Source: Larimichthys crocea
Taxonomy: Eukaryota > Chordata > Actinopteri > Sciaenidae
Assembly: GCF_000972845.2 (NCBI RefSeq)
Contig: NC_040027.1
Span: 13,941,760 to 14,005,759, forward strand
DNA: 64,000 nt
Direction: 5' to 3'
The position numbers were made by a program, and so were the translations under genes. The notes beneath the pieces are model-generated. The model was given only the letters and a program-made list of their open reading frames with translations, was not told the DNA's origin and searched no databases. Below are positions 11,713-24,609 of the stretch, in pieces; positions within the stretch are counted from its first letter, which is position 1; each line of letters opens with the position of its first letter.

Positions 11713-12150
11713 CCATGGACATTATAAAACGTGACATCATCCACAGGTTTCTGAAGAGCTGTTGTGAAGCTCAGAGTGTGGTGGCCATCACCATGTTGTT
11801 AGTCCTTCCTCGTCCACCTCCCGCCTAATCTTAAAATTGTTGAAGACGTGGATCATTGGCGGACCTCAGGCCGGCTGAATGATGCCTGGGTGCCACCTGT
11901 AACAGCACCTACCTGTCAATCAAAGCGGCCATGCTGTTAATTGTGCATAACTTTAAGCCTTAATGATTTGAACAGGTGAGTTATATAAAGATTCAACTTC
12001 AGTGCAGTTGTCATGAACGGGTAAATTAGCTGCAGAGACCAAAACAGTTTTTTGTACCAGGCTGTAAAATGTTTATTTCTGCTGTGAAGCATTTTAACAT
12101 GGGGACTTATGGAGACGGACAAGGAGACAGCCAGCCTTAAGTGGACTTTT
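11713..12150 (+). repeat. Dispersed repeat family A, copy A1
   Basis: This is a near full-length copy that runs from gacatcatccacagg through cctgtcaatcaaagcgg and acagttgtcatgaacggg to agccttaagtgga. It directly abuts a family B copy at ~12151. At least nine other copies are scattered through the window in both orientations. Confidence 0.8.
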
Positions 12151-12455
12151 AGCTCAGAGCACCGGAAGTGTTTGTGTTTGTACCAGAGGCATTTTGAAAC
12201 ACCAAGAAGAAGAGGAGGTTTTCAGGCCTTGGGCTCTGGCGAATGCTGACATGGGACAAAGCCGGTGTCGTGCCAGAACCGGAGCCGGGCAAGTAGGCAA
12301 TGTTACCAGGCTCAGCTGCCACTATGGACGTAATGTCAGAGGAGAAAAGACTAAAGAGAATGTTGACGGAGGAAGTTAAGAACAGAAAATGAGAGTGAGT
12401 GAGCAAGAAATCTAAATCCCAAAGATACCAGTTTCTACACAATGTTGCTTAAAAA
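12151..12455 (-). repeat. Dispersed repeat family B, copy B4 (partial)
   Basis: It has the same orientation as B1: gctcagagcaccgg, ccagaaccggagccggg and, near its end, caatgttgctt. The element is shortened internally relative to B1. Confidence 0.7.
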
Positions 12456-13216
12456 AAATCGCCATGTGTTAGAAATAACAACAAAGCAGTCCAAAGTTTT
12501 TCCTTCTGGTTGGACATCATTAACAAAAGAATAACAAAGCATCACTATGTGCCACTATCACTCATTTATTTCACAGCATTGTGGCCGTGACATTAAAGCT
12601 TTAATTAATCCTTTTATGTCCTGATATGATTTATGCAAATGACCAATCCAGATGTGTAGCCCCGCCCTCTTATTATCAAGGACACCATTCATTTGTCGAC
12701 AGAATAAACAGTGTCACTGTCACGCTGGTTACGGCTTGCCACCTGAACTCATCACTTTTATTAGCACACCTCAGCTGGCTGTTAACAGTGCAGCTCTGCT
12801 CACCAGCTGGGCCGCCCTGTGTCCAGATGGTTCTGCTGTATTTTGCACCCAGATATATAGTCCTGAGAGCTGAGATGGTCTAGATTTAATTTAATTTAAT
12901 AAATGTGTCACATAATCATTGATATGGTACAAATTATTAGCCTCTTCGTAGTAGCTGGGTAAGGAAAAAAGTTCTCTGTATGTTTGTGTTTTTCTCAAAA
13001 TCCACCCATGAACTCTTCATCAGACTTCTCATGACACACAGAACATACAATTTAGTATCTATCCAGAGTCGGCTTGATATGTTAATTGCTCGTTAATTAT
13101 CAGTCCTACCATGTATGTGATGATACACAATTATCTGCACTTAAAATACCTGTTTGTTCCTGAATACTGACTAGTCTTTCTTCAGTTTGATTTTTCATTT
13201 TTAGCCACACATCCTG
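12456..13216. other. Intergenic region without recognised features
   Basis: Ordinary sequence; two overlapping small frames at 12626-12883 show no protein family resemblance. Nothing further is supported. Confidence 0.55.
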
Positions 13217-13545
13217 ACTTAAAGGACCAGTTTGTAGGATTTAATGGCATCTAGCAGTGCAGTTGCAGATTGGACAAATCTCTCCAATTGCGTCCCCGTT
13301 CCAAGAGTGAAGGATAAACTACAATTTAATCTGTAGAGTTAGTTTAGTCTGTTCTGGGCTACTGTAGAAACATGGTGGCTTAACATGTTGAACTCCATGG
13401 AGGAGGATCTGTGACATCTGTAGATTATTTCTGTATTTCTGATTCTGATTCTGATAAAAGGCTTGTTCCAAGGTGGCAAAAACATAACATTTCTTTTAAG
13501 GTCATTATACAAGGACAAAACATACACATTGCATCTTTAACAACA
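13217..13545 (+). repeat. Dispersed repeat family C, copy C1 (diverged)
   Basis: It begins aaaggaccagtttgtagga and contains tctgttctgggctactgtag and aacatggtgg. This is the layout of a common fish element that starts with a ggtccagtgtg-like sequence and ends with its complement. Other copies lie at 31300-31490 and 33838-34440. Confidence 0.7.
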
Positions 13546-13838
13546 ACTATTGGAAGGATTCCCATTAAATGAGGCTGACCTTTGTGTTTTTAACTGAAAT
13601 GTAGTTCAGACATCCTTTCCCCATCTTTTGAAATTTCTGCAGCAAGGGGTTTCTCACACCAAAACACGTAGTTTTATGACATTGTGAAGCAGCGTGTGGC
13701 CATGGGAGTTGTTGTTTTCATTGCTGATGGTGATTGGATATGTTCTTGGCTTCATTGGCTTCACTTCACAGCCACGTATGTTGCAGCTTGCAGGCAACGG
13801 AAAGAAACACACCATTGCCTTACCTGAGTTTGAACCAA

Positions 13839-13985
13839 GTAGCAACCTCTGTGACTGTCAAGTGAAACCAATGTGCAAGTGCCAAAAACTTCAGTTCTTC
13901 AAACGTCCACTTGAGGCTGGCTACAGAACGAGTCAATCTCCATAAGCCCCCATATAAAAATGTCCAACTTCACAGCAGGAAAAAA
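13839..13985 (-). repeat. Dispersed repeat family A fragment, copy A2
   Basis: It is the inverse orientation of A1, with caaacgtccacttgaggct and tgtccaacttcacagcag. Just upstream (13750-13795) lies a sense-orientation end fragment, ttggcttcacttcacagcca, so two pieces meet head to head. Confidence 0.7.
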
Positions 13986-15674
13986 AAAACTCCACAGATC
14001 AGCATCCATATTATCAATTTGATCAATGTCATTGAAAAGAATAGTTCTATATTTTGAAATAAATAATAAGCTCACAGTTTAAACACATCACGTGATCTAA
14101 ATAAGCTGATGCAGAATCAGAACTCTTCACTTTTTCCTCCTTATATCATCAACATGCCATGAAAAAAAAACATGCTTACTGTACTGAGAAATTAAAGCTG
14201 GAATGAAATGATGTGGAGTTAAATCTTTTTTTTTTTTTTTGCAGGGTTAGTATTTGTGAGCACTCGGAGCACAAAAACATAATATATCCATACTTTTCAA
14301 GTTCTCATCAATTTCAAGCGTGGACTTGCAAAGGGCTTGGTAAGCAGTCGGTGCGCTCCAGAAAACTCACCATTAGTTCAAGGTCAGTAACCAACACGGA
14401 GTGATTGCACATGTTTCTAATGAATTTCACACACAATTCAAGGATGAGGAAACATGAACTATAATCATTCACTGAATTATTTAAATTGGTTTATAATAGA
14501 TCAGAAGAAAGAGGCGCGGTTCTATAAAAATAATCACATTGCTCAGTTTCATGTGGAAGATGAGGAGATGATCTTATAAAGGAAACAGCTCTCCAACACG
14601 GCTCCTGAGATGTATTTTCTTTTCTTCTTTTTTTTTCTTCTTCCAGTTGATTCGATATCTCACGGTTGAACCTTTTCGGACTTGGCCGTGCACCGTCAGC
14701 AGTCTTTGGCAAGCACAGCATCTCAGCTTTTCAGTGCATCCTTTCTATGGCCTTAGTCTCGCTCTCTCACTTTAACGACACCGTCGTTATTACAATCAGC
14801 AGTAATGCCCAGGTCGTTGACTCTGTTTTGCTTACGAATTTATGCATGCGTGTGTGTGTGTTTGTGGCCTGATTTTGGCAGAAGGCAAAATGAATGTGAT
14901 TAGTTGCGTCCTTTTAAATAACGAGCAGCTAGAATTGCAAACAAACGAAGCACAATTAGTTCAATTATTCACTGTATCGTGTACTAGCTGCTTCAACCAT
15001 TTTGATTCAGTTGACGTGTCTTATCTTGCAAATATTCAACCTCATATGAGACCAATACAATATTTATAAACGCAAAATCCACCTTGAATGAGCAGAAAGG
15101 TGCAATATAAGAACAGTCCGTTACAAAATTACAAATAAACATACAACATTTTCAGATTTTCATATTGTCTTTGTCTGACTTTGGTCACAGGCCTTTAGTT
15201 TCACAGCAGTGTAGTACATCACTATAGGCTGGTGGACGGTTTAGGCAAACCTCAGCACTCTTTATGTTACTCTTTGATTCTGCAATAACCTGAAGGGGAA
15301 ACTCAAAACCTAATTTTGTACCTAGTATCTTCAAAGATATTCTGGTAATCCCACAGATGCCTGCCTGGAATGACAACTTTTTTGCCTGGTGGAAATCAAC
15401 ATTTCAAATCAAAATTTCAACAGACTCGTGCAGCAGACTCAACCAAAGTTCCAGCAAATAAAAAGAGCAAAGCAGCTGAAATCATCGATCAGCCCATTGT
15501 GGTTGCAGCTACTGCAAATCCACGCTTGTTGCATTGTTGTTGTTTTTTTATATATAAAAAGAAAGAATAAAGGTCACAGGGGAAAATATCTACAATGCTC
15601 TGTGTTGGATTGACAGCAGCTTGCAGACTGCCAGAGTAACCATAAGAAAGGAGGGACAAAGTACACAAACTTAT
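13986..15674. other. Intergenic region without recognised genes
   Basis: Contains short T- and A-runs and a small TG microsatellite (~14850). Small frames at 14491-15069 and 15370-15613 have no recognisable similarity. No RNA gene was seen. Confidence 0.6.
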
Positions 15675-16120
15675 GACTGTGAAGTGAAGCCAATGTTGCC
15701 AATTGCCAAAAACTGCAGTTCCTCAAATGTCCACTTGAGGCTGGCTACAGAATAAGTCAGTCTCCATAAGTCCCCATGTTAAAATGTCCAACTTCACAGC
15801 AGAAATAAACATGTTTACAGCCTGGTACAAAAACTGTTTAAGTCTCTATAGCTAATATATTAAGGCTATGAAGTTATGCAGAAGAGTGGACGCTTTGATT
15901 GACAGGTAGGTGTCATTACAGGTAGCTTGTTTGAGCACCCAGGCATCATTCGGGCCGCCTCAGGTCCACGCACCATCCACCATCTTTGCTCATTTTTAGA
16001 TTAGCAGCAGAGGCAGGACCATGATGTCCACCACCCTTTGAGCTTCACAACAGCTCTTCGGATACCTGTGGGTGCCGTCACGATATCGACATCCATATTT
16101 TATACCATCTGTGTATAACA
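15675..16120 (-). repeat. Dispersed repeat family A, copy A3
   Basis: Near full-length inverse copy: actgcagttcctcaaatgtc, aacatgtttacagcctggt, then gattgacaggtagg and the terminal gatacctgtgggtgccgtca. It could pair with A1 or A4 if co-transcribed. Confidence 0.8.
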
Positions 16121-17416
16121 GCAGCCTTTGTATGTGGTACATGAGTAGGCAGGTTCTGAATATGTGATGAAATGACAGCTAACTGCAACATATACACTAC
16201 AAGATTATATATAGGACATGTATTGATCAAAAGCTTATGTCTCTTATATTTGTAAATGTTTATCTTTATCTAAATGTCCTGTAATGTGTGATCTGGAGTC
16301 CCGGAGTGAAGTTTGAACAAGCTAAATCTAAACACGGGGACTAACAGACTGTGGACTGCTGAGTCAGTGTTCAGTGCTTTATCACAGGTTGTTTTTGTAC
16401 TGTTTCCAGGAAGAGTACTCCAGGGCGAGTGCATTCAGATGATTTGGCCATATACCGAACTAGATGGCTCAAAGTTCAATTAATAAGTAACACTGAAATA
16501 ACTAAATAAGCAATTAAATATATATCTACATGAATCAGTATCAACCTAAATAAATAATAATTGGTTTATTATTATATGACCCCATTCCAACTATGTAAAT
16601 TATGTTTTCTTTTATCTGTTACATGATGTTATGATGATGATTAATTCATTATTACCGTATGTTTATTAATTCAGTTGTGTTTTGTTTGTTTGTGGTGTCC
16701 AAAGTCCCGTTGTAGCTCAACCAAGTCAACAAATAATGAATGTTGCTGTGCTCATATATCTGCCCTCCGAGGTAATTAATAAGTAAGTCCTGTCCAACAG
16801 CAGCCTGCCAAAAAGAAAGAAGAATAGTCAACGGTGTGAGTCTAATGACCGCCGTCACTGTTAGAAACTGAAGGTGTTGCAGGTGTGTTTTCCCTCCTCG
16901 CCACACAGTACCTCCCACTTTATAAACAGTAAACTGTAGCCATGCTGCATGTTTTTCTAAAAAATGAGATTATGTTATGCTTAACAGTACATGACTGTAA
17001 TTATTGAGCTTTGATCTATTTAATTCTGTGTTTTTACACAACATGGGATTAAAGTTGCCTCTTTCTTTGTTTAGGACCATCACATTCACCATGGCAACAA
17101 CACTTAGAGATTTCTTTGAATAAATAATGGATAATTGATGGCAACACGTGTTTCCTTGTGGTTTGTGGCTCCGGGTTGGAACTTTTTAACCTTATAACAT
17201 AACAGTCACATTCCTTCCACTTACAACCAACCTACATTTTGTCTCTCATTTCCTTTGATACAAACATTTATAAATACAACAATTTCAAGATACAACTAGA
17301 CTGAAAGTTGGATTAATCTGGACTTTAATAAATCACCCATGTGACATTTGTTTATGTATCTACATCTACAGTTTTGACCAGGTAAATTCATCACGGTCAG
17401 GTTGCACACATACACA
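16121..17416. other. Intergenic region without recognised features
   Basis: AT-rich sequence with only chance-sized open frames. Confidence 0.55.
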
Positions 17417-17660
17417 CGTTTCTGAAGAGCCTCAGTACAGTTGTCATGAACAGGGAAATTAGATATAGAGACCAAAACTGTTTTTTGTACCAGGCTGTAA
17501 ACATGTTTATTTCTGCTGTGAAGTTTGACATTTGAACATGGGGACTTATGGAGACTGACTCGCTTCTGGAGCCAGCCTCAAGTGGACGTTTGAGGAACTG
17601 CAATTTTTGGCGCTTTTATATTGGCTTCACTTCACAGTTACGGAGGTTACCACTTGGTTG
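17417..17660 (+). repeat. Dispersed repeat family A, copy A4 (internally deleted)
   Basis: tttctgaagagcctcagtac fuses the element's start directly to its middle, skipping the cctgtcaatcaaag segment. It then continues normally to ggcttcacttcacagttacg. Confidence 0.75.
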
Positions 17661-18500
17661 TAGTGCACCTAAACACTCTCTGGTTGGACACTTGAAACAA
17701 ATGTTTTGACTGATTTTACTGAACTGTCACATACAAATCTCCAGATCCTGGAACATTAAGAGTCCGAGCGTCTTATAGAATATCCCATTCAAGGGCTGTG
17801 GTGTGAATGTGCAAACAGCACTAAACAGATCACAGATTTGTTGTCTTGTCTGTAAACGGTCCTACGATGCTAGATAAAATTTTAAATCTTTGCAACCACC
17901 CTGCAAGCAAAAAAGGCAGCAGACTAAGCAAAGTTGTCCCGGTACAACACTTACCTTTAACCCTGCATGTAATGAAGCATCCTGTAGATCATTGTAATAT
18001 CTCTAAATAACATTAGCTCTATGATGCTCCAGTACCTTGGCATACTTCATCGGAGCTGGCAGGACGCCCAGAAGCCCTTTAAATTAATGAGATAACTGTA
18101 TGCTGTGTTCACCTGATTTCTCTAAGCCTGCACCGATACTGCAAGCACACACTTCTCGTGCAGCACCACTTCAGGATTCAGCCTCAGGATTCACTTTGCA
18201 CAAATCTAGAGAGAATTTGCACGTCAATCAGGTTGAGACTTGCATGTAGAGCAAGAACAGGGAAAGTAGGGCCTTGGATCTTTTTGCTTTTACCTGTGTA
18301 GCCAGTCAGTTCACTGAAGCCGAGTGTGAACTGATTGATGTAATCATACAGGAATGAGGCTGTTCCTTTTTAAGCAAAGTACCTGGCCACATCACAAACA
18401 GTGGCTTTAATATGGACTGTGTGATATCTGAGAGTTAAACACTGCATAGAAAGTGGTATCTTTGTGATTTAGCGCCTCCAGTTTGCAATATCACTGTGGT
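17661..18500. other. Intergenic region without recognised features
   Basis: Non-repetitive by eye; no gene or RNA supported. Confidence 0.5.
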
Positions 18501-18504
18501 GAAA

Positions 18505-18722
18505 TAAGGACAGCCTTTCAGCCTTTTATTTCACCAAGCTCTTGCCAACGACTAAAAGTCAGTCCCAGATTTACTCTTGTCTGCTTGCTCTGCAACTTTC
18601 TCCTTTTGTCTTTTCAGTTTCTTCTATCAGCGTCACCTTTGGCCTCTCTCATTACGTCCATAGAGGCTGCTGAGCCCGGTTACATTGCCCACTTGCACAG
18701 CTCCGGTTCTGGCACGACATGT
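18505..18722 (+). repeat. Dispersed repeat family B, copy B5 (partial)
   Basis: cagccttttatttcaccaag, ttactcttgtctgc, cgtccatagaggctgctgag and ctccggttctggcacgaca identify the middle part of family B. Confidence 0.75.
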
Positions 18723-21280
18723 AGAAAAGCTTTAAGTATAAAAGACAGTTTAAAGCTGCTATAATCAATATTTTTATACCAACAGTGGATCGAATGATGA
18801 TGTGTAATCATCATGATGAACCCACAGAGAAGTTTCACTTCCTCTCAGTTCTTCTACTTCTGCATAGTGCATCTATTCTGGCTCTCAAAAACATATTCAT
18901 ACATTACAGAGTGATAATATGACAGTGTTTTTGGTTCAGGTTTATTCAGGTTTAAGCTTTAAATGCTGGAGGCTTCATTCTAATGTTACACTACGATGAT
19001 TCTTACACTGTAGACTGTAGAGCTGTGGTTTGGAGACCTCCATCACAGATAACATGTCTGATTTGTTCTTCTGTATAACTGGCAGTAATTGAGTTAAATG
19101 AAAAATGAAACTCTGTTCAACTTACATAACTATGCAACCAGTCACTCATTAAAGTGTCTTTAACATATCACAAGAGTGATTATTTAACTCTATGTGCAAA
19201 TATCTGTTAGACACGAGTTTTGATTACACAATTTACTATATATCTGGTAACAGTGACCCCGTCTTTACAAGCCAAAATGGTTGGAAATCACTGCTATAGA
19301 GTTACCACAAATCAAGTCTCCAGTATTTGAACAGGTCCTGTTGGGTTCTGCTCTATTTAAGAAGGACATGAACCCAAAAAAGTGTCTGATCAGCTGGATT
19401 TAAAATCACAAAACCCTTTAATGAAATTTGAACTTATTTATGAAAGCTTACTGCAAGCAGAGATGTCTGCTTTCTTTTCTTTCTTCCCTCTCCTCTGAGA
19501 TGTGTCCAAGTCAAGCCGAGCCTTTACAGAGGTTACTGAATCAGTAGCACAACGCTCCCTCTGAGGCAGCACAAACAGCAGAGCCAAAAGCTTGACGTTA
19601 GAGCAAGTCTCTTATGGGGAAATGAAGATACTCGTGGCTGCCGTTTTTCTGCCTTTTTTTTTTTTCCTATTCTGCATCACTTGCTGTATAACTCTTCAAA
19701 TGAAGGGCTTGCAGCATGAAGCTACTACTCCCTCAGGCAAAACCTCAGCCTCCGTGTCCCCCGGGTAGAACAGGGTGTCACTGATTTCAGCTACTGTCAG
19801 CTATTATAATAGATTTTTTTTTTACCCATGAATCTAAAACATTATTGAAGATTAAACAGTGTTTCATGATACCTGATTATTCGAATTTGCAACTAGATCA
19901 TCCCGTCATTGCATGTAAGCTCAGCCCCTGGCGTATAAGGATTACTAGACCCCCCCTGAGGTTCAGGACTCTCCTCTGTGTGACACTTTGCCCTTAATAG
20001 CTGTATTCATCCAGCCATGCATTGGTTTGCCCAGGCTCTCCTTGTTACATGACACAACACAGTACAGTGAATTACCCAGAGTTTGTTTCTCTGCAAAGTA
20101 TGTCAAAAAATAAATCTCTCTTTACGTCTCACCAAAATAATAATAAAGAGGATTAGAGGAGAGGAGAGCACGAGGAGGGGGTAAAGAGGAAAATGAATGC
20201 AGGATATGGCCTTTGAATCATAAATGAGGAATTAATTAATGACTTCATGCCAATAAATGTCCTGTAAAAATGAGTTTTATTATAATTTTACTGCATTACG
20301 TTGGCTTCAGCACACATACTTCTAAACAGTATTCTGGATAAATGGTTACCTTTTGTACCTGACTGTTATTTAAGAGATTGTTCCTGCAAATAAAATGCAA
20401 GAAAAGTCGTGTTTACACTGCTCACCAGGACAGGACAAATCAAAGCAGCAGCAAGAGACAGTGTATGGGAGGTCATTTAGACCAAAAATCATACACGCCT
20501 TATGCATTCAGTCATACTGTCACACATGTTGTTATCAATACAGGTGAGTTTCGAGTCCAAAAAAACAAACTCTGTGTAAAAAATGGCTTTTATGTAACTG
20601 TTTTATTGGTTCTGATATCAGAAATTTTGATTCAGCTAAATAATTTTGCCCCTCACTAACCGGCATGAAATAGGCGAGACTCTGACATCTATTACGTATG
20701 CTGAACTCCCCAAATGTTGTACCAGACAAAACACAGACTAAAAGTAGCCACAGTTAGATCTTTAGACCATTTCTACAACACATCCTGCTAATAACCATGC
20801 TATATTTGTAGCTTAGCAAGATATTTAAGAAAGCAAGTGTTGAGCTCATGGTGGCGTTCTTGCTCATGGTGGGAACTGTTGAGTCTCACTGTATAAGTAT
20901 TGTAATACAAGGACAGTGATTTATGACTTCAGCACCCAGAGGCATGGATTTTCCACTCATTACGCTGATATTCAAAATGGAAATCTTCCATCACCTGCAT
21001 GACAAATAGTGACAATCTGCAATTTTATGTTAGATTAACCTTAATGACACATTAAGTGTCATTATATAAGAGTGACATTAAAGCCACTAAGACTGATGGC
21101 CAGAAAGATAAGAAGTAATCATCCAGCCTTACTTCACTGCAGAGGCTTACATTATATAACATTATATACCACACAAGGAACACTTTACTTCTTTAGAGGA
21201 CAAACAGTTTGGGGAAAGTCTTTCTCCTCATGATGGTCAAGTTTGCTCATCAACAGTCTTCTGCTTTAATGAGGACATGC
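18723..21280. other. Intergenic region without recognised genes
   Basis: The segment 19440-19720 is non-repetitive and slightly GC-richer than its surroundings. It could be a conserved non-coding element, but this cannot be shown from one sequence. The remainder is AT-rich with no supported feature. Confidence 0.5.
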
Positions 21281-21746
21281 CATAGACAGTATAAAACATG
21301 GACAAACGTATCCATGACGTCATCAACAGGTTTCTGAATAGCCTTTGTGAAGCTCAGAGTGTGGTGGCTCTGTCGCCTCCTGGCTAATCTAAAAATCAAC
21401 AAAGAAGTGGACCATCAGTCGACCTGAGGCGGGCTGAATGAAGTCTGGTTGTTCAAACAAGACACTTGTAGCGATTCCTACATGTCAATCGAAGCAGTCA
21501 CACAGTTAATTATACATAATTTTAAGCCTTAATATAATTTGAAGAGGTAAGTTGTATAAAAATTCACCCTCAGCACAGTTGTCATGAACGGGGAAATTAG
21601 CTATAGAGACCAAAACTGTTTTTTGTACCAGGCTATAAACATGTTTATTTCTGCTGTGAAGTTGGACATTTTAACATGGGGACTTATGGAGACTGACTCG
21701 TTCTGTAGCCAGTCTCATTGGCTTCACCTCACAGCCACAGAGGATA
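21281..21746 (+). repeat. Dispersed repeat family A, copy A5
   Basis: Near full-length: atagacagtataaaacatgg, atgacgtcatcaacaggttt, agagtgtggtggctctgtcg, then aaaactgttttttgtacc and tcacctcacagccacagagg. Confidence 0.8.
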
Positions 21747-22794
21747 ATTAAGTACTGAATACTTAAAATACAATAAATTTATAAAACACATATGAGTAAT
21801 GTAATTAACTCTAATCATTCATCTCACTATACAGCCAGCAGGTGAAACGTGTTGTGGAGAAATTGATGAAAATAAAGGTCAAAGGTGAGATCAGGAAGGA
21901 AGAAAGTTTTCAGGAGCCTCTGATGTCTTGTGCTGTATTATTTATTAATGCTTGATCAAGGAGAATTAGAGACACTCTCAAAGTACATCAGAAGTGCCTG
22001 AGTCGGTCTCACATTCTGCCAAACTCGTGCTGGTGGATAGACTTTAAACGCAAAGATAACACCACAAATACTACATGCCCAGAATAAGTCAAAGAGAATG
22101 TCTTTACCCATGGAGGTGTTATTGTCAACATATTCTAGTCTGGAGACACAGATGTCTGTTTACGCCGATTGGAACGTCAACGGCAAGCTATCTATTATGT
22201 CTGGGAAGGCAGCAATAGGTCTCTTCGACCCTGGCCACCACAGTGTTGAGATAGACTAGCACCCAGTCAAAGCCAAACAATTAATACTGTCAAGGACCTC
22301 AAGGCCCCCACGTGACCTTGTGTAACCTAAGTATAGAAAATTCCATAACAAAACTCACACACCTCATTATCAGATCAATTGTTGACTGATTTTGTTGGAC
22401 ATTGTTGGTGGCAATTTGTCATTTTCTTTCTCTCTGTTTAAACTCAGTCTGGAAAGTCACGGCACTGTCAAATACGTCCTTATATTGTCGTCCCGTTGGG
22501 GCAGTAGAGTCGGAATAGCAAAATAATTTCTCATGATTTATGTGCAATAACTCTTCCTCAGGTCTATGGGATCAATACATGCCCAAGAACAAACTGCTGT
22601 TAATTTTGAATTAAATATTGATTCAAGTCATTCAACAATGTCATGGGAATCAACTGTGCTGCTGCTATTTTTCATTTGAAAGCAGCATTTGACATTAGAG
22701 TAACTTTTAATTCATCACACCACAATGTTTATTCATTACATATCATATGGGGAGTCTAGATGCTATTCATTGTGTGTTTTTGGCCATAATAGTG
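21747..22794. other. Intergenic region without recognised features
   Basis: No gene, RNA or repeat family member was identified. Confidence 0.5.
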
Positions 22795-23000
22795 GCATGG
22801 GACAGGAATGACAATGTCAGTCCAAAACTTTCCAGATTGAAATAACAACTACTGTATTGGTTGGATTGCCATGATATTTTGTACTGACATTCATGGTCCA
22901 AATGATTTGTTGTTCTCCTGACTTTTTCCCGAGAGCACCCATAAAGTTAACATTTGTCTGGATAACTATTGGACAGATCCCATTTAAATTTGGTACAGAC
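22795..23000 (-). repeat. Dispersed repeat family E, copy E2
   Basis: Inverse orientation of E1: tggttggattgccatgatat, tactgacattcatggtcc and aactattggacagatccc. It directly precedes family B copy B6. Confidence 0.65.
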
Positions 23001-23029
23001 ATTAATTGTAATAACACTGTGTAACTTTT

Positions 23030-23720
23030 CTACCATAAAATAATAGATTCAAAATATTTTGATGCTACACTAACTTGCAATCAGGTGAATGTTGCCTCTG
23101 TCATTCACTATATGTCTGTTTCTGCACTATGTAACTTTGTTGTATGTAGCACTTTATGGCACTAAGTCACACAACACCAACTATTTCACTGATTTTGATG
23201 AAACTGGATCATATTTTATGGAGAAAATGTTGATGCCTGGTTTTCTCTCCAATGTTCCCCCTCAACTCTACAAAGTTAAGTAAGTAAAGACCAACAAGAA
23301 AGAAGAGTGCGGGGGAATGCTGACAGGGAGCGGAGTCAGTGTCGTGCTAGAACTGGAGCTCAGCAAGCAGACAATGTAACTATATTCTATGGACATAATG
23401 ACAAAGGAGAAGCAGCTGAAGGAGAGAGTAACTAAGCAAGAAGCCGCTGGACAAGAGTAAATCTGAAACTGACTTTTAGTCGTTGGTGAGAGCTTGGTGA
23501 AATAAAAGGTTGAAAGACAGACGCCGAGCTGGGATTCTTGCTGATGGACTAGTAAGTAATATTAGCTGGCTGCTGTCTTGTGTTGTTGACCTTGCTTGAT
23601 GTTTGGCTCTTAGCAAAGTTGTCCACTTGCTAGTTTTTGATCATATGTAGTATAATCAGGATAAATACACGTGTACAGCTGTCCACAGTGGTATTACACT
23701 CACAATGTTGCTTTAAAAGT
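23030..23720 (-). repeat. Dispersed repeat family B, copy B6
   Basis: It is co-oriented with B1 and of similar extent: attttgatgctacactaact, ttttatggagaaaatgtt, agtgtcgtgctagaactgg and gacttttagtcgttggtgag. Confidence 0.75.
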
Positions 23721-24049
23721 TTCATTTTCATCAGGTTATAATTAACATTTTTTCAATACTTTGGACCATGTAACCAAATATCTATAAGCTAATCACATTG
23801 CCATTGGCCTCAGTTACTTTGTGTGTAGTGCTAATTAGACAATGAAGAAGGTGAACATGGTAAACAATGCATTCAATCCATTAAACACTAAACATCATAT
23901 AATAGGTATCATAAAGCAAATAATCCTCATAAACTGTAACTGTAATCATCCCCCTCAACTCAGCTCTCATATTCAAACTTTATTTCTGTAACACAACAAA
24001 TAATCATGAACTCTGGGTTGTTTATACCTCACTGTGATACTTAGAAGAT

Positions 24050-24480
24050 CAGATTCATTTGAGGAAAATCACATTTGAGATTGATCATCATCTGCTTGAC
24101 AGAAAGTGTCGTCCATTCTCTGCTTCAGTTTTCACAACTGACTGGCATGTATTCACCACTCAATCACTGATTGAAGGGTCATATCGTGGCTGTAGATTCC
24201 AGTGTCTTGTAATTAAAAGAGCCGTACCCTCTGGCACAATGTGCCCATTGTTTATGCAAGATCTCTCGCTCTCTCTCTCTGTGATTTCCCAGAGCCCCAC
24301 CAGCTGCACATTTCTGCAGATTTAGCAAAAATGTCTCCATTTTGCGGGGAAATTCATCAAATCAATTATTGAGTTAATTACTTTGATTTATTTGGGCCTC
24401 TGCACATTGAACTTCTGAATGCATTATGCACTGAAGATGCAGTCAGCTAAATCCTTTGATAACCGGATCGTGCGCACACA
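24050..24480. other. Candidate conserved non-coding element
   Basis: A non-repetitive stretch that matches none of the window's repeat families. It includes a short CT microsatellite near 24264 and AT-rich motifs such as caattattgagttaattac. Its role is inferred only from its distinct texture between repeats. Confidence 0.3.
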
Positions 24481-24609
24481 ACGGAGAGTGACTGGTGTTT
24501 TTTATGGATCAACAGTGATAACAAAAGAGAAACACTGTGAATAATGAGTTTTTTTGTGAAAACGAGAATAAGATTCTTCAGCTATGTTAGCGGCACTGTG
24601 AGGCTGCAT

